From NCBI RefSeq assembly GCF_000429545.1, contig NZ_AUCB01000009.1, positions 62,001-126,000 on the forward strand: a stretch of 64,000 nucleotides of DNA. The letters are read 5' to 3'. The notes below the pieces were generated by a model. It was not told the origin of the DNA, did not search any database, and worked only from the letters and a program-made list of their open reading frames with translations. The position numbers were made by a program, and so were the translations under genes. Position 1 is the first letter of the stretch, and each line of letters begins with the position of its first letter. This stretch comes from Arenibacter certesii DSM 19833. Its GTDB lineage: Bacteria > Bacteroidota > Bacteroidia > Flavobacteriales > Flavobacteriaceae. Positions 46,801 through 56,717 of this stretch are shown piece after piece.

Positions 46801-49800
46801 GATATTCCTTGTGGTACAGACCCAGGCCAAGTACGTGTACGTGTTTCAGGAGGATACCTTTCCGGACCTGGCCCTAAGCAATACGAAGTTAGCTCGGACA
46901 GCGGTAGTAGCTTTGGTCCCCCGCAAGCGTTGATGTCCACTAATTTTCTTTTTGATACTTCAACTCCAGGAATTTACATCTTCCGTGTAACGGATAATGA
47001 AGGATGTGTGTCGGAATCAAATCCTTTGGTTATGGATCCTCCCGTGGGAATTGACGCATCGGCAAATGTAGCAGCTGCTAGTTGTGGGCGAACGAATAAT
47101 GGTATTATTACTGTAGTTCCTAATGCTGCGATTGGTGTGCCTCCATATGAAGTTAATTTTGATGGAAGAGGCTTTTCTTCTCAAACTACGTACTCTAATT
47201 TAAATGCAGGACAAACCTATTCTTATATAGTAAGGGATTCTAGGGGATGTGTTTTTACAGGGAGTGAGACCATAGGTACAAATAGCGCTCTTCCACCTAA
47301 TGCCACTGTTTTAGCAGTTGATGCAACGTGTTCTCCTAGTGGGGTTTATGGTGAGATAGAAGTAACTGGTGTATCTGATGGAAGCCCAAACTTCACCTTT
47401 ATACTACAAAATCAATTTGGTGCAGAGGTAACCCGTAGCGGGCCTACCGCGTCTACTTCACATACATTTGGCGGACTTACTCCTGGTACCTATACTGTTG
47501 TGACGATGGATTCTGCTGGTTGTAGAGATCTAGATACGGTTAGCATTGGTCAAAATATGGTGACTGTAGTGCCAGACCCTATTACTCCTCTTACTTGTAG
47601 TACTACCGGTTTTACAAACACTGTGGAGATTAACGGTGGTATTGGTCCGTTTGAAATTCGACTGGTGGAAGACCCCGCCAATTCATTTGAACCGGTTAAC
47701 TCTCCATTGAGAAGACATACATTTAATGGATTACAGTTTGGGATTACTTATACCGTGGAGGTACTAGATACAAATACAGGATGTATTTATGTAGATAGCA
47801 TAGAACCTGTAGATGGACCCACTTTATTGGACGTAACGGCAACGTCTACGACAGGATTCTGTGATGTTAATAGAAATGGCGAAATTGTATATACTATAGA
47901 TGGATTTAATCTTGGTGATGAACTAAGAATAGAACTGGTGAACAATAGCAACGGATCTACAATGGAATTAGCAACGGTGATTCCAACATCTGTCTCATAT
48001 TCTAATAGTCATTTAACATTGTCCGGTAACTATCAGATTTTGGTAACCAATGTAACCGATGAATGTACGGATTCAGCCTCTATTACAATTGACCCAAACC
48101 TACCTTCGATCGATATTTTAACGCAGCGTCCTGCAAATTGTAATGCCGATGGATCTATTACTGTTCAAGGCACGGGTGGGACCGGAGCGCCGTATGAATT
48201 TGCGTTTATGGATCAAGGAAATACACCTAACTTAGGAGATTTTGTAACAGAAACCACCTTTTTTGCTCCCGCAGGGAATTATGATGTTTATGTTAAGGAT
48301 ACTAATGGTTGTACTTCTTTTAACATAGCTACCGTAATCCAGTTAGAGCCTAATGTAACACCTCCAGTAATAACTGTTGTTAACCAATGTGATGTTAACG
48401 CTACGTCATTTGAGGTCTATGTCTCTGTACCTAGCACCATAAATACACCTCGTTTCACCTTGGGAGGGGAATCCCAATTTGGAGTGTTAAATGGGGCTCT
48501 ATATGAAGCTACTTTTTATGTGAATAGTCCAGGGTCCTATCCTGTTGAACTCGTAGATGGGAATGGTTGTACTATCCAAGCGAATGCAGAGGTTTATGAA
48601 TTCCTAGCCGTAAGTGGAGGATTTTCTACCGATCCCGATTGTTTTAATCCGGATGGAACAATTACTTCAGAAGTAGTAGGGGGTAGCAACAACTTTAGCT
48701 ATCAATTGCAAAATGAAAGTGGCGGCAATATTGGAACTCCCCTACTTGGGGATCGATTAGCTGGGATTTTCACAGGACTCGTTGCAGGAAATTATAGAAT
48801 ATATATTGAAGATACGGAAACTTTATGTAATGATACGGTTATTGTGAACTTAGAAAGCCCTATAGCTCCGGTAATTGCAGAAGTGAATAAACAAGACATT
48901 TTTTGTAATGGTGCCAATAACGGAAGTATAAATATTCTCCTTCAGACTGGTAGTGAGTTGAATGGTCCTATAGAGTATCAATTATTGGATTTTGATACTA
49001 GAGCGCTGATCACTAATAATACTTCCGGTTCTTTTGGTAATCTTTCCCCAGGACGTTATGAGGTAGAAGTAATTTCTGCAAGAAATTGTTCAGACCAGTC
49101 GGGCTTAATTGATGTGGAGGAGCCATTAGATTTTACGATATCTGCCAGTGCACCGGATTTTGCTTGTGAAGTTGGGGCCAACAGGTATAGTTCTACCATA
49201 ATTACGGTAAATGTTGAGGATCCAGGAACAGAGGGCTCTGGGTATCAGTTTAGTATAACAGGGCATGGTAACTATCAAACGTCCAACACTTTTGAAATAA
49301 TTGATAATGGAAATCCTAGAGATATTACAGTATATGCAGTTGATGGTAATGGGTGTAGAACAGAATTTGTTATACCAACCATTAACCCGCCAACGGATGT
49401 GGTACCTACATTATCAGTAGATAAGGTCTTAGATTGTAAGGATCCTGAACAAATTAGGATAGATGTGGTTGGTACTAACAACTTTACCGTTACTATTAAC
49501 TCCATAGTTCCTATGGCGCCGATAACCGTTTCTGGAGACAATTTTGTTATAATTGATTTACCCGCTGCGGGAGACTATCTTTTTGAAATTACGGATAATA
49601 TAGGGAGTTGTACGTACCCTTTACCGAAACATACAGTTAATGAGCCTATTGTGCCAATGGCAGTCATCAATGAAGTTAAACCAATTACTTGTTTTGGAGC
49701 AGATGACGGAGAGTTGACGATAAATGTAACAAATTACTCTGGGAATTATACCTATAATGTATATAGAAGTAATGATATATCGGCTTCTACTTCCATTAGA

Positions 49801-52374
49801 ACAGGCATGTCTAATACTAACAATAATCCAGAGAGAATCACCGATCTTCCGGGAGGTAACTTTTATGTGGTCATCAGCTCAGATGATGTTCCTTATTGTT
49901 CTGGGAGTAGTAATGTAGCAACCATTAGAACGCCAAATGGTCCTTTATCCGTTAGCGGTATGGAAATAGGCAACGTTAGTTGTAATGATAATAGAGGCAA
50001 AATAGTAGCTACAGGACTGGGTGGTTGGGATATTGCACCTTATGAATATTCTCTCTCTTTAGAATCTCCATTGGGAAGCAATAACTTTATAGAAACCGTG
50101 GCCTTTACTGTAAACAGTGAATTTAATGGTCTTTCTAGTGGGAATTATAAGATTGCTATAAGAGATGTAGAGGGATGTGAGGCTACGTATGATATATTAC
50201 TTAGTCCGATAGAGCCAGTAGTTGCAGCAATAAGGGAACCACAAGGTTTAGTTTGTCCTGGTGGGAATAATGCTGTCTTGGAAGCGTACGATCCTACCAC
50301 GGGCGATGTGGTAACCGGAACCTCAGGAGCTTCTGGCGGAGTTGTAGGTGCAGGCTACAAATACCAGTTGCTTTATTTGGGCAGCGATGATATAAACGAT
50401 GAGTTGTCTAGAGGTGGATTGCAGGATTCACCAACATTTGAAGGGGTTACGGGCGGATTTATTAGTGCAGGTTGGTATGCTATAGAAGTTTCCTCAAGTT
50501 ATGAATGTATTGGGCACACCCAACCTTATTATGTTAATCCGCCAGCGCCCATTCAGCCCAGACTAGTACAAGTTCAAGCGCCAGGATGTGGCGGAGCCGG
50601 ACAAATAAGACTTAGTGTGCAAAATCCAGAGTCAGGTTATGTTTATGAATATAGACTATATAATGCCCCTCCTTCCGACCCTTATGTAGAAATGATAGGT
50701 ACCTCGGTTTTGATGGATGTTGGACCAGGATTTTATCGGTATGATATTCGTAAGAAAGATATTTCTGGGGCCAATGTTTGTAAAAGTGTTAGATCACAAG
50801 GAATAAGTCTTGTTGATGCGGAACAGGTAGAGTTGGTTCCTAATATGCCCGATGATATTTCGTGTGCTTCCGAAATGGACGGTAGAATAGAGTCTTTTGC
50901 AGCTGGTGGAGTTGGTAATTATCAATATACCCTTTATGCAGGCGATCCTGGAGATCCTTTTTCTCCAAATGCTACGTCAACTATCATAAGACCAGCACAA
51001 GATCATGGAACTTTTGAAGAGTTGCTAGAAGGAATGGAGTACTATATTGGGGTAACAAGTGGTCTTAGTTGTGGTGAAGTAAAAGGCCCAATGGAGATTG
51101 TTAGACCCGCTGTTATAGAATTCAACGCCGTTCCTAATCAGGTAAGCTGTTATGGACAGGAGGATGGTTCTATTTCTATAGATTTAATCTCTGGTGGAGA
51201 GGGGTTGGTGCAATTTGCAATTTCCCCTGATTTTAATAAGTTTTATAGTGACCCGGTATCTCCCAATGCGTACACTTTTACAGATCTTGCACCTGGTGAT
51301 TATGAAGTATTGATTCAGGATGAAAAAGGGTGTAGTGAGAAGGTTGTGTTGACTATTTCACAACCAGATGCCCTCTCTGCTTCCTTTATTTCCTCCTCTG
51401 AAACATGTATTAATGCGTCAGATGGATCTGCACAACTAACTGCCAGCGGGGGAACCCCATTTTTGGATGTGCTTAGCGGAGCAACTTATTTTGAGACAAA
51501 AATCATAGGTCCCAATTCTATCGGAGATGAGGTTTTTTCAAGAAATGATTCTTTGTTTATGGATAACCTCATAGGCGGGAAGACCTACGTGGTCTTCATC
51601 CGAGATGCTATGGGCTGTGAAACCGATGTTATTGTGCCTATATCAATTGGAGTAGATCTAACTTCGGAACCTAATGTAGAATATGGTTGTGAAGGGATAT
51701 TTCCTAACAATACAGTTAATATTAGAATGGCAGATACTACCTTGTTGTCACATTTGTTATTTTCTTTGGATGAAGATGATTTAACTGTGGCCAATACACA
51801 GACCACTTTTGGAAATCTACCAGCGGGTGACCACACGGTGTACATCTATCATGAGAATGGTTGTAGTACCTACGTTGAATTTTCGATAGATGCTTTTGAC
51901 CCACTCACTTTAGTAGCTGTAAAAACTGGCCCCAATGAAATAACGGCAACTGCAACAGGAGGATTTGGGGGATATGAATTTTTCTTCCAAGGAGAATCCC
52001 AAGGTAGTGATAATGTTTTCTTATCCAATCAGGATGCTAATGTAACCGTTCGAGTAGTAGATCAAAACGGGTGTGAGGCTTTAGTTTCCATACCTTTTAA
52101 ATTTACAGGCCAGCTAAATATCCCTAATTTCTTTACTCCCAATGGAGATGGTAAGAACGATACGTGGTTCCCTGGGAACAAGGATTTTTTCCCTAATATG
52201 GAAGTAAAGATCTATGATCGTTACGGTAGGGTTGTGGCTGTTTTAAATGAGGTGTCCGGCTGGGATGGCACCTATGAAGGAAGAGAAATGCCATCTGGTG
52301 ATTATTGGTATGAAGTAAATGCGAATGACCAGGAAAAACAAAGGTTTATGGGACATTTCACGCTCTATAGGTAA
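43897..52374 (+). CDS. Giant SprB-repeat adhesin-like protein with T9SS type B C-terminal domain
   Basis: 2825 residues, the largest gene in the window. Signal peptide at about 10-28 (YVAFLLLVSIVCSSAIAKS). The middle is made of about 25-30 beta-rich units of 80-100 residues, each beginning with a Cys and a G-rich phrase, such as ITCFGADDGELTINV, VSCYGQEDGSISIDLISGG and DISCASEMDGRIESFAAGG, followed by a Y-x-[FVY] strand and GxYxVxVxDxxGC. This is the SprB/PKD-like repeat pattern of gliding adhesins. The last ~85 residues (NIPNFFTPNGDGKNDTWFPG to HFTLYR) are the gliding-motility-associated, T9SS type B sorting domain, with YDRYGRVV and GWDGTYEGREMPSGDYWY. It is probably exported and anchored on the cell surface. 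No PorP/SprF-like gene is adjacent. A hairpin terminator follows. Confidence 0.92.
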   Translation: MLSPKPRHYWYVAFLLLVSIVCSSAIAKSVVHKMTADIPSALSIVNSEVALMLEADKELAPLKIKDLTLLQPNTTPAVMFATIITNADAYDNCNNDGSSMASYALCGDFDDRLVALQGSYSSYDWQQFSPGSGCTFNVDDKCANTNIGCWNTISTNNIFNIDASSISSSTGAGYRVRVNGTGPYYYFNVKKSTITQTFVKRDFVCGTPGRIQITNLSSSYEYSIDNGIGFGPWQGAIFSDLVPGTYVVKARLQNTQNTCEYLYDPIVIEQRDIDIEMTYVDAQCSGDTGSISVAVRNVPGPYKYTLLDASGSPQEFTSFIAADNYIFSAVGFGTYSVSVETQQCKGDTALGIPPPSQDLDVNGNPIVIGEGMVAMDASTEVNNSFGCSVASVDISVKTSGGTAPYTFVVNGTGPSSSAYTSDAVYTVTSPGSYDFLITDSKGCTITASANVEELTPPNIMVSGIDGNCTNGGAKLDFNVVDAKGYNLSFRASPSDTWSTNPMITVPAGSYPTIQVRYQQGGFDCIMDMSNSVTVATTGAISGNAVKILDRTCDGMGGPIGGQIEFQGPFSGGSGSGYVFSVSGDAPVNFSTKTVYSNLAPGTYTPIIRDNGGCRLELTPITISDIDPPKAISFSQNNINCSVGTVDVQLTVTSNHSITKYEVVGPGPNIDNGSNDTFTGLNTATAYQFRVTDVNGCTYTKSFTAANISSIRARVKSGGDTQVCTGATDGTGSFIIDGFANSYTYTINGGPESVPQNSSEVVLPPSGMGTYEITVTDIDTGCTETASITILEPSTLLSLTGTVTDMSCANSNRGRVVANSTGGWSNHRYTLTPPTGAVIGPTSNRTFANLSQVGAYTMTVTDSEGCVETFNFNLTSISAPTLTLDSGASDFCFIPGTGATVAVSSAEGSAPLSSHQYQINGITSWQSSPVFTGVPQGNHTIQVRDGNNCSHSINVTVRGRLRVTTAIESDIPCGTDPGQVRVRVSGGYLSGPGPKQYEVSSDSGSSFGPPQALMSTNFLFDTSTPGIYIFRVTDNEGCVSESNPLVMDPPVGIDASANVAAASCGRTNNGIITVVPNAAIGVPPYEVNFDGRGFSSQTTYSNLNAGQTYSYIVRDSRGCVFTGSETIGTNSALPPNATVLAVDATCSPSGVYGEIEVTGVSDGSPNFTFILQNQFGAEVTRSGPTASTSHTFGGLTPGTYTVVTMDSAGCRDLDTVSIGQNMVTVVPDPITPLTCSTTGFTNTVEINGGIGPFEIRLVEDPANSFEPVNSPLRRHTFNGLQFGITYTVEVLDTNTGCIYVDSIEPVDGPTLLDVTATSTTGFCDVNRNGEIVYTIDGFNLGDELRIELVNNSNGSTMELATVIPTSVSYSNSHLTLSGNYQILVTNVTDECTDSASITIDPNLPSIDILTQRPANCNADGSITVQGTGGTGAPYEFAFMDQGNTPNLGDFVTETTFFAPAGNYDVYVKDTNGCTSFNIATVIQLEPNVTPPVITVVNQCDVNATSFEVYVSVPSTINTPRFTLGGESQFGVLNGALYEATFYVNSPGSYPVELVDGNGCTIQANAEVYEFLAVSGGFSTDPDCFNPDGTITSEVVGGSNNFSYQLQNESGGNIGTPLLGDRLAGIFTGLVAGNYRIYIEDTETLCNDTVIVNLESPIAPVIAEVNKQDIFCNGANNGSINILLQTGSELNGPIEYQLLDFDTRALITNNTSGSFGNLSPGRYEVEVISARNCSDQSGLIDVEEPLDFTISASAPDFACEVGANRYSSTIITVNVEDPGTEGSGYQFSITGHGNYQTSNTFEIIDNGNPRDITVYAVDGNGCRTEFVIPTINPPTDVVPTLSVDKVLDCKDPEQIRIDVVGTNNFTVTINSIVPMAPITVSGDNFVIIDLPAAGDYLFEITDNIGSCTYPLPKHTVNEPIVPMAVINEVKPITCFGADDGELTINVTNYSGNYTYNVYRSNDISASTSIRTGMSNTNNNPERITDLPGGNFYVVISSDDVPYCSGSSNVATIRTPNGPLSVSGMEIGNVSCNDNRGKIVATGLGGWDIAPYEYSLSLESPLGSNNFIETVAFTVNSEFNGLSSGNYKIAIRDVEGCEATYDILLSPIEPVVAAIREPQGLVCPGGNNAVLEAYDPTTGDVVTGTSGASGGVVGAGYKYQLLYLGSDDINDELSRGGLQDSPTFEGVTGGFISAGWYAIEVSSSYECIGHTQPYYVNPPAPIQPRLVQVQAPGCGGAGQIRLSVQNPESGYVYEYRLYNAPPSDPYVEMIGTSVLMDVGPGFYRYDIRKKDISGANVCKSVRSQGISLVDAEQVELVPNMPDDISCASEMDGRIESFAAGGVGNYQYTLYAGDPGDPFSPNATSTIIRPAQDHGTFEELLEGMEYYIGVTSGLSCGEVKGPMEIVRPAVIEFNAVPNQVSCYGQEDGSISIDLISGGEGLVQFAISPDFNKFYSDPVSPNAYTFTDLAPGDYEVLIQDEKGCSEKVVLTISQPDALSASFISSSETCINASDGSAQLTASGGTPFLDVLSGATYFETKIIGPNSIGDEVFSRNDSLFMDNLIGGKTYVVFIRDAMGCETDVIVPISIGVDLTSEPNVEYGCEGIFPNNTVNIRMADTTLLSHLLFSLDEDDLTVANTQTTFGNLPAGDHTVYIYHENGCSTYVEFSIDAFDPLTLVAVKTGPNEITATATGGFGGYEFFFQGESQGSDNVFLSNQDANVTVRVVDQNGCEALVSIPFKFTGQLNIPNFFTPNGDGKNDTWFPGNKDFFPNMEVKIYDRYGRVVAVLNEVSGWDGTYEGREMPSGDYWYEVNANDQEKQRFMGHFTLYR

Positions 52375-52391
52375 TGTAATTATTAATCATA

Positions 52392-52425
52392 AAAAGCGGC
52401 TATCCATTAATAGATAACCGCTTTT
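52392..52425 (+). terminator. Intrinsic terminator after the giant adhesin gene
   Basis: AAAAGCGGCTATC (52392-52404) pairs with GATAACCGCTTTT (52413-52425) with one C-A mismatch, giving an A-rich/T-rich flanked stem typical of a two-way terminator. It lies 17 bases after the stop codon and 53 bases before the converging pafA-like gene ends. Confidence 0.75.
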
Positions 52426-52477
52426 ATATAATGTTTTATTTCAAATGTTATGGTCCTTACCTAAAGGATCTTGCCAT

Positions 52478-54127
52478 CTATTCTTCGATTAAAATTTCAT
52501 TCAAGACTTTTCCAATACTGCCATTGGGCACCTGAATTTTTAAAAGGTATGCTAATGTTGGAGCTATATCCGACATATGGGCCTGTTGGGAAGATCTTCC
52601 GTTCTTAATTCCCCATCCCATCCATAACATAGGGATCCTGGCGTCGTCCGGATTCCAAACCGAATGACCAGAACCTTTGGTTGTTAAGGACTTTGCATCG
52701 GCATTGAACACAAAATGAATGCCTCCGGTCCTTTCTGGATGATGGCTATTGATCATTCTTTGTTTTATTTGTTCTGGAATAGCCGCATCCCCAATCTTAT
52801 TAAAATCGGCAACAAAAAGTATTTCTGGATTCCTTCTAAGATATCTCATGCAAATATCCCGCATCTCCTGTTCATCCAATTGGTGCTCATTAATCAATTT
52901 ATAATCAAAACGTACCTGATTGTATCCCGTACTATTTACCAAACCATCAACTTGAAACCTTTTCTTTAACAATTCATTGAGGTCTTCTTTTAGATTGGAC
53001 TTAACAGTATGTACAGGCAGCTTATTTTCATGTAGGAATTGCGGGTTGTGATTTGCTCCATGATCTGCGGTAAGGAAGATAGTATATTTGCCTTTTCCTA
53101 TTTTTTGATCTAGATATTTAAAAAACGCTCCCAATTCTTTATCTAACCTAAGGTATGTATCCTCAACCTCCACCGAGTTTACTCCAAAGGTATGTCCAAT
53201 AGCATCGGTAGAAGATAGGCTAATGGCCAATAGATCGGTATCTTCTCCTTTTCCTAAATTTTCCTTATCAATTGTCTCTTTTGCAAAATCGAGTAAAATA
53301 CTATTGCCGTGTGGGGTAGTATAAATTACACTATAATCGTCCTTAGTGAACAATTTTGAGGTTTTTACTGGGAAAACGGCTTCGTCTTGACCCTTGAGCG
53401 TTCCTTCATAGGGTTTGTTATCGGCAGTGCTCTGGGTATAAGTTTTAATGTCATATAGGGTATTCCAATCCTTTTTTAAATATTTGGACGCGTAGTTTCT
53501 ACCGTTAAAATTATCTACCCATTTTGGAAGTTCCTCCATATAATACGTACTGGAAACCCATTTTCCGGTCTTGGCTTCAAACCAATAGGCGGCATCTGCG
53601 GCATGGCCAGCAGGTAATATAGCCCCCCTATCTTTTAAAGAAATCCCAATAACTTTTGATCTAAAGTTGGTAGCCAATTTTAGTTCATCCCCAATGGTGT
53701 TAGATAACATATTCACCGGAGATCGCTTCCCATGATCCGAAGTGGTCCCTACGCTCTCTACCGATGCATCTCCTACGCAATTCACCGTTTCCCCGGTAGT
53801 ATTAAAAGTAATGCTATTCCCTGTTATACCATGAATAGCAGGAACAGATCCCGTATAAACGGTACTATGACCAATTCCTGTAACCGTTGGAATGTAGTCT
53901 ATATAAGTGTTTTCGTTAGAAAAGCCCTCCTTCAGTATTCTTTTAAAACCATCCGAACCATATCTCTCGTGAAATAGATATAAGTAATCCCATCGCATCT
54001 GATCTATCATAATTCCGACCACTAATTTTGGACGCGGAATGGGATCAGAATTGGTTTCGATCGGGGATGTAAATCCACTACTAATAAATAGGATAGCTAA
54101 TGCCAGCAAACAACTTTTGAACTTCAT
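52478..54127 (-). CDS. PafA-type alkaline phosphatase
   Basis: 549-residue periplasmic phosphomonoesterase of the alkaline phosphatase superfamily. Signal peptide KFKSCLLALAILFISSGFTS. The two-zinc site residues are seen in VVGIMIDQMRWDYL (Asp), IPTVTGIGHSTVYTGSVPAI (nucleophile Thr), SLSSTDAIGHTFG (Asp, His), TADHGANHNPQF (Asp, His) and GSGHSVWNPDDARIP (His). Use of Thr, not Ser, is the PafA mark; in Flavobacteria PafA is a high-affinity enzyme that releases phosphate from organic phosphates and, in known cases, is made even when phosphate is plentiful. The longest frame starts at 54208, but the ATG at 54127 begins the signal peptide. Single gene, converging on the adhesin gene; the 263-base gap upstream holds no clear signal. 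Confidence 0.92.
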   Translation of the reverse strand: MKFKSCLLALAILFISSGFTSPIETNSDPIPRPKLVVGIMIDQMRWDYLYLFHERYGSDGFKRILKEGFSNENTYIDYIPTVTGIGHSTVYTGSVPAIHGITGNSITFNTTGETVNCVGDASVESVGTTSDHGKRSPVNMLSNTIGDELKLATNFRSKVIGISLKDRGAILPAGHAADAAYWFEAKTGKWVSSTYYMEELPKWVDNFNGRNYASKYLKKDWNTLYDIKTYTQSTADNKPYEGTLKGQDEAVFPVKTSKLFTKDDYSVIYTTPHGNSILLDFAKETIDKENLGKGEDTDLLAISLSSTDAIGHTFGVNSVEVEDTYLRLDKELGAFFKYLDQKIGKGKYTIFLTADHGANHNPQFLHENKLPVHTVKSNLKEDLNELLKKRFQVDGLVNSTGYNQVRFDYKLINEHQLDEQEMRDICMRYLRRNPEILFVADFNKIGDAAIPEQIKQRMINSHHPERTGGIHFVFNADAKSLTTKGSGHSVWNPDDARIPMLWMGWGIKNGRSSQQAHMSDIAPTLAYLLKIQVPNGSIGKVLNEILIEE

Positions 54128-54390
54128 AGTAACACAATTTGAATTGAAATGATAAAGAAAAACACATCTTATAGGGTCTATAAAATATAAAACCGAATGA
54201 AAGTACATAAATACGTTGAAATATGAAAATAAGGTATAATATTAAGCCCTGATTGATTAAGTCTTAATGTTGTATGATGTTAAACAAAAATCACTGTTTT
54301 AAGATTAAATTGTGCTCTAGAATTTAATATTATCGATTATTCAGAAAGGTCAAATAATAACATTATGGACACAATTGGATTAGTGACTGT

Positions 54391-55134
54391 TTAAAATAAG
54401 TACTTTAAAGATTGCGTTAGTAATAGTATGCCGATGCCGATTAATCCTATATATACATATTTTAAAAAAGCGCCATCTTGTAATTGATGGTTTAAATATC
54501 TACCTAGGAAAATGGTAGGGAGAATTATTGGGATAGAAATTAAAAAATAATAAGTTACGGTGGAGTTCCATAGTCCTTGGTACCAATAACCAACCATTCC
54601 AAAAATACTTGCGGGTAGAAAATAGGCTTGTAACGTAGCTCTAAACTGTTTGGCAGACCAATTACGCATATTTCCATACATTACAATTGGTGGGCCGTTT
54701 AATCCATATGCTCCCCCTAAAACACCTGAGAAAAATCCGCATAAAAATAGCCAAAGCTTATTGTCTGACCTTAACTTAAAATTATTCTTTGATAAAAGAG
54801 CGTATAGAGAATATAGGATAATGAGAATGCCCAAACCTGATTTAACCAGATTTTCATTTCCATAAATAAGTAAAAACAACCCTAATGGAATGCCTATAAA
54901 TGCGAAAATAGTCAGCCATTTTGCACTTTTAAAATGTATTTGTTTTCGATCTTGTACCACTACAACCGTTGCAATTAAAACGGATGCGAGTACGGAAAGT
55001 GGAACAGCAACTTCAATAGGTATAAAAAAAATAAGTAAGGGGACTGCAACTAAAGATTCTCCAAACCCAAAGGTGGAACGGACTAAGGTGGCAACGAAAA
55101 GAATGACTAGTATGTAAGATGTTAAGCTATCCAT
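54391..55134 (-). CDS. TauE/SafE family sulfite/anion permease
   Basis: 247-residue inner-membrane protein with about eight helices and the internal repeat of the family (COG0730/DUF81). The N-terminal repeat is visible as RSTFGFGESLVAVPLLIFFI, followed by AKWLTIFAFIGIPLGLFLL, and the second half repeats as LCGFFSGVLGGAYGLNGPPIVMY, with the typical G-G-x-x-G-x-x-G-P-x-x-x pattern. Family members export sulfite, sulfoacetate or other anions; the substrate of this one is not known. It stands alone, with no sulfur gene beside it. It is divergent from the aldo/keto reductase gene, separated by 257 bases without an exact promoter match. Confidence 0.85.
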   Translation of the reverse strand: MDSLTSYILVILFVATLVRSTFGFGESLVAVPLLIFFIPIEVAVPLSVLASVLIATVVVVQDRKQIHFKSAKWLTIFAFIGIPLGLFLLIYGNENLVKSGLGILIILYSLYALLSKNNFKLRSDNKLWLFLCGFFSGVLGGAYGLNGPPIVMYGNMRNWSAKQFRATLQAYFLPASIFGMVGYWYQGLWNSTVTYYFLISIPIILPTIFLGRYLNHQLQDGAFLKYVYIGLIGIGILLLTQSLKYLF

Positions 55135-55391
55135 GTTCTAAGGTGGCTAAACTAATAAATTTAAGGTTGAGAAAAGTAGGGTAATAGTAAAGCACAACCT
55201 AGTTATAACCTTGATTTTAATTATTCTTTTTTCATTTGTAATACTGCGTCTTATATTTTTACGGTACTTCCAAAGCTAGATGATTGTGAACAGTGATCTT
55301 CTCCATTAAAGTTTTTTTATCTTAGGGGATTGTTTGGATATCGTAAAGAGCAATATTCAATTGATGAACCTATAAATGAAAAATTAATATA

Positions 55392-56408
55392 ATGAAAGTA
55401 AACGATTCTTTTGGTCCTAGACCTTATAAGGCGAACGATACCCGTTATGATAGTATGCAATACCGCCGTTGTGGCAATAGTGGTATTCTTATGCCCCTTA
55501 TTTCCTTGGGTCTATGGCATAATTTTGGTCACACGAATGACTTGGAGACTGGACGCGGACTATTGCGTTGCGCTTTTGATAATGGTATAACCCATTTTGA
55601 TTTGGCCAATAATTACGGTCCCCCTTATGGTGCTGCCGAAGAAAATTTTGGCCGACTCTTTAAAGAAGATTTTAAGCCTTATCGGGATGAGCTTTTAATT
55701 TCTAGTAAAGCTGGTTGGGATATGTGGCCCGGGCCGTACGGAAATTATGGATCCCGAAAATATTTGGTAGCATCTTGTAATCAGAGTCTTGAGCGAATGG
55801 GGCTAGAATATGTGGATATTTTTTACCATCATAGGCCCGATCCAGACACTCCCTTAGAGGAAACTATGGGAGCTCTACATCATTTGGTGCAAAGTGGGAA
55901 AGCACTTTATGCTGGTATTTCACAATATCCAGCAGCGTTAACTGCAAAAGCGGCAAAAATTATGAAGGACCTGGGAACGCCCTTATTAATTCATCAGCCT
56001 AGGTATAATATGTTAGACCGTTGGGTAGAGGATGGATTGCTACAGGAGTTGGAAAACCAGGGAATGGGTTCAATTGCCTTTTCCCCATTAGAACAAGGTA
56101 TACTTACCAATAAGTATTTAAATGGCATCCCAAAAGATAGTCGCGCTAAAAAAGATGGGCGTTATCTTAAAGAAGAGCAAATAACACCAAGTTTATTGGA
56201 GCAGGTAGCCCAACTAAATGCCATTGCTAATAATAGGGGGCAGAGTCTTGCTCAAATGGCGATAGCATGGTTGTTAAAGGATGAACGGATCTCTACCGTA
56301 CTTGTAGGGGTAAGTAGAGAAGAACAATTACTTGATAATATTGAGTCATTAAAAAATTTAAGTTTTTCTGAATCTGAATTAAATGATATAAAAAAGGTAT
56401 TGGGGTAA
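55392..56408 (+). CDS. Aldo/keto reductase, YghZ (glyceraldehyde-3-phosphate reductase) type
   Basis: 338-residue NADPH-dependent cytoplasmic reductase. The catalytic tetrad is seen: Asp in THFDLANNYGPPYG, Tyr in the same segment, Lys in ISSKAGWDMWPGPYG and His in DIFYHHRPDPDTPLEE. The C-terminal cofactor part is VLVGVSREEQLLDNI. The whole N-terminus, including MQYRRCGNSGILMPLISLGLWHNFG, is typical of the YghZ/potassium-channel beta-like branch, which reduces L-glyceraldehyde-3-phosphate and methylglyoxal in E. coli. It could serve detoxification of aldehydes. Starts at ATG after a short AT-rich leader; ends before a strong terminator. Confidence 0.92.
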   Translation: MKVNDSFGPRPYKANDTRYDSMQYRRCGNSGILMPLISLGLWHNFGHTNDLETGRGLLRCAFDNGITHFDLANNYGPPYGAAEENFGRLFKEDFKPYRDELLISSKAGWDMWPGPYGNYGSRKYLVASCNQSLERMGLEYVDIFYHHRPDPDTPLEETMGALHHLVQSGKALYAGISQYPAALTAKAAKIMKDLGTPLLIHQPRYNMLDRWVEDGLLQELENQGMGSIAFSPLEQGILTNKYLNGIPKDSRAKKDGRYLKEEQITPSLLEQVAQLNAIANNRGQSLAQMAIAWLLKDERISTVLVGVSREEQLLDNIESLKNLSFSESELNDIKKVLG

Positions 56409-56431
56409 AATTCCCCTGAACTAGTATGATT

Positions 56432-56466
56432 AAACTCCTTCCTTTGTATAGGGAAGGAGTTTTTTT
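56432..56466 (+). terminator. Intrinsic terminator after the aldo/keto reductase
   Basis: AACTCCTTCC (56433-56442) pairs perfectly with GGAAGGAGTT (56452-56461), followed by an unbroken run of T to 56466. Classic intrinsic terminator, 24 bases after the stop codon. Confidence 0.9.
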
Positions 56467-56717
56467 GATTAAAGGGGCATTTAAGGTATACGATTTTTTT
56501 AGGATTTCGCTATAAGAAAATGCTCTTGAACAATTTTCCTTCGTAGTTTTTCTTCTATATTTTAGTAGGCATCACCAAGTTTTATGATGTATTCACGATT
56601 TTTTTTATGATTTTTCTTTCCCTTTCCTAAAATTAAATCGGATTGATCTTTTTTAGTTGACTGGGACAAAATTATTCTCAATAAGGGTTTTATTGGTTAG
56701 GTGGTGAGTGATAAGGT

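Noticed and set aside
43897-52374. Repeats in the giant protein gene taken as a CRISPR or DNA satellite
   Set aside because: The repetition is at protein level (SprB-type units); DNA copies differ strongly and no equal-length spacers are present.
54128-54208. 27-codon extension of the PafA-type phosphatase
   Set aside because: The extension would bury the signal peptide that begins at 54127.
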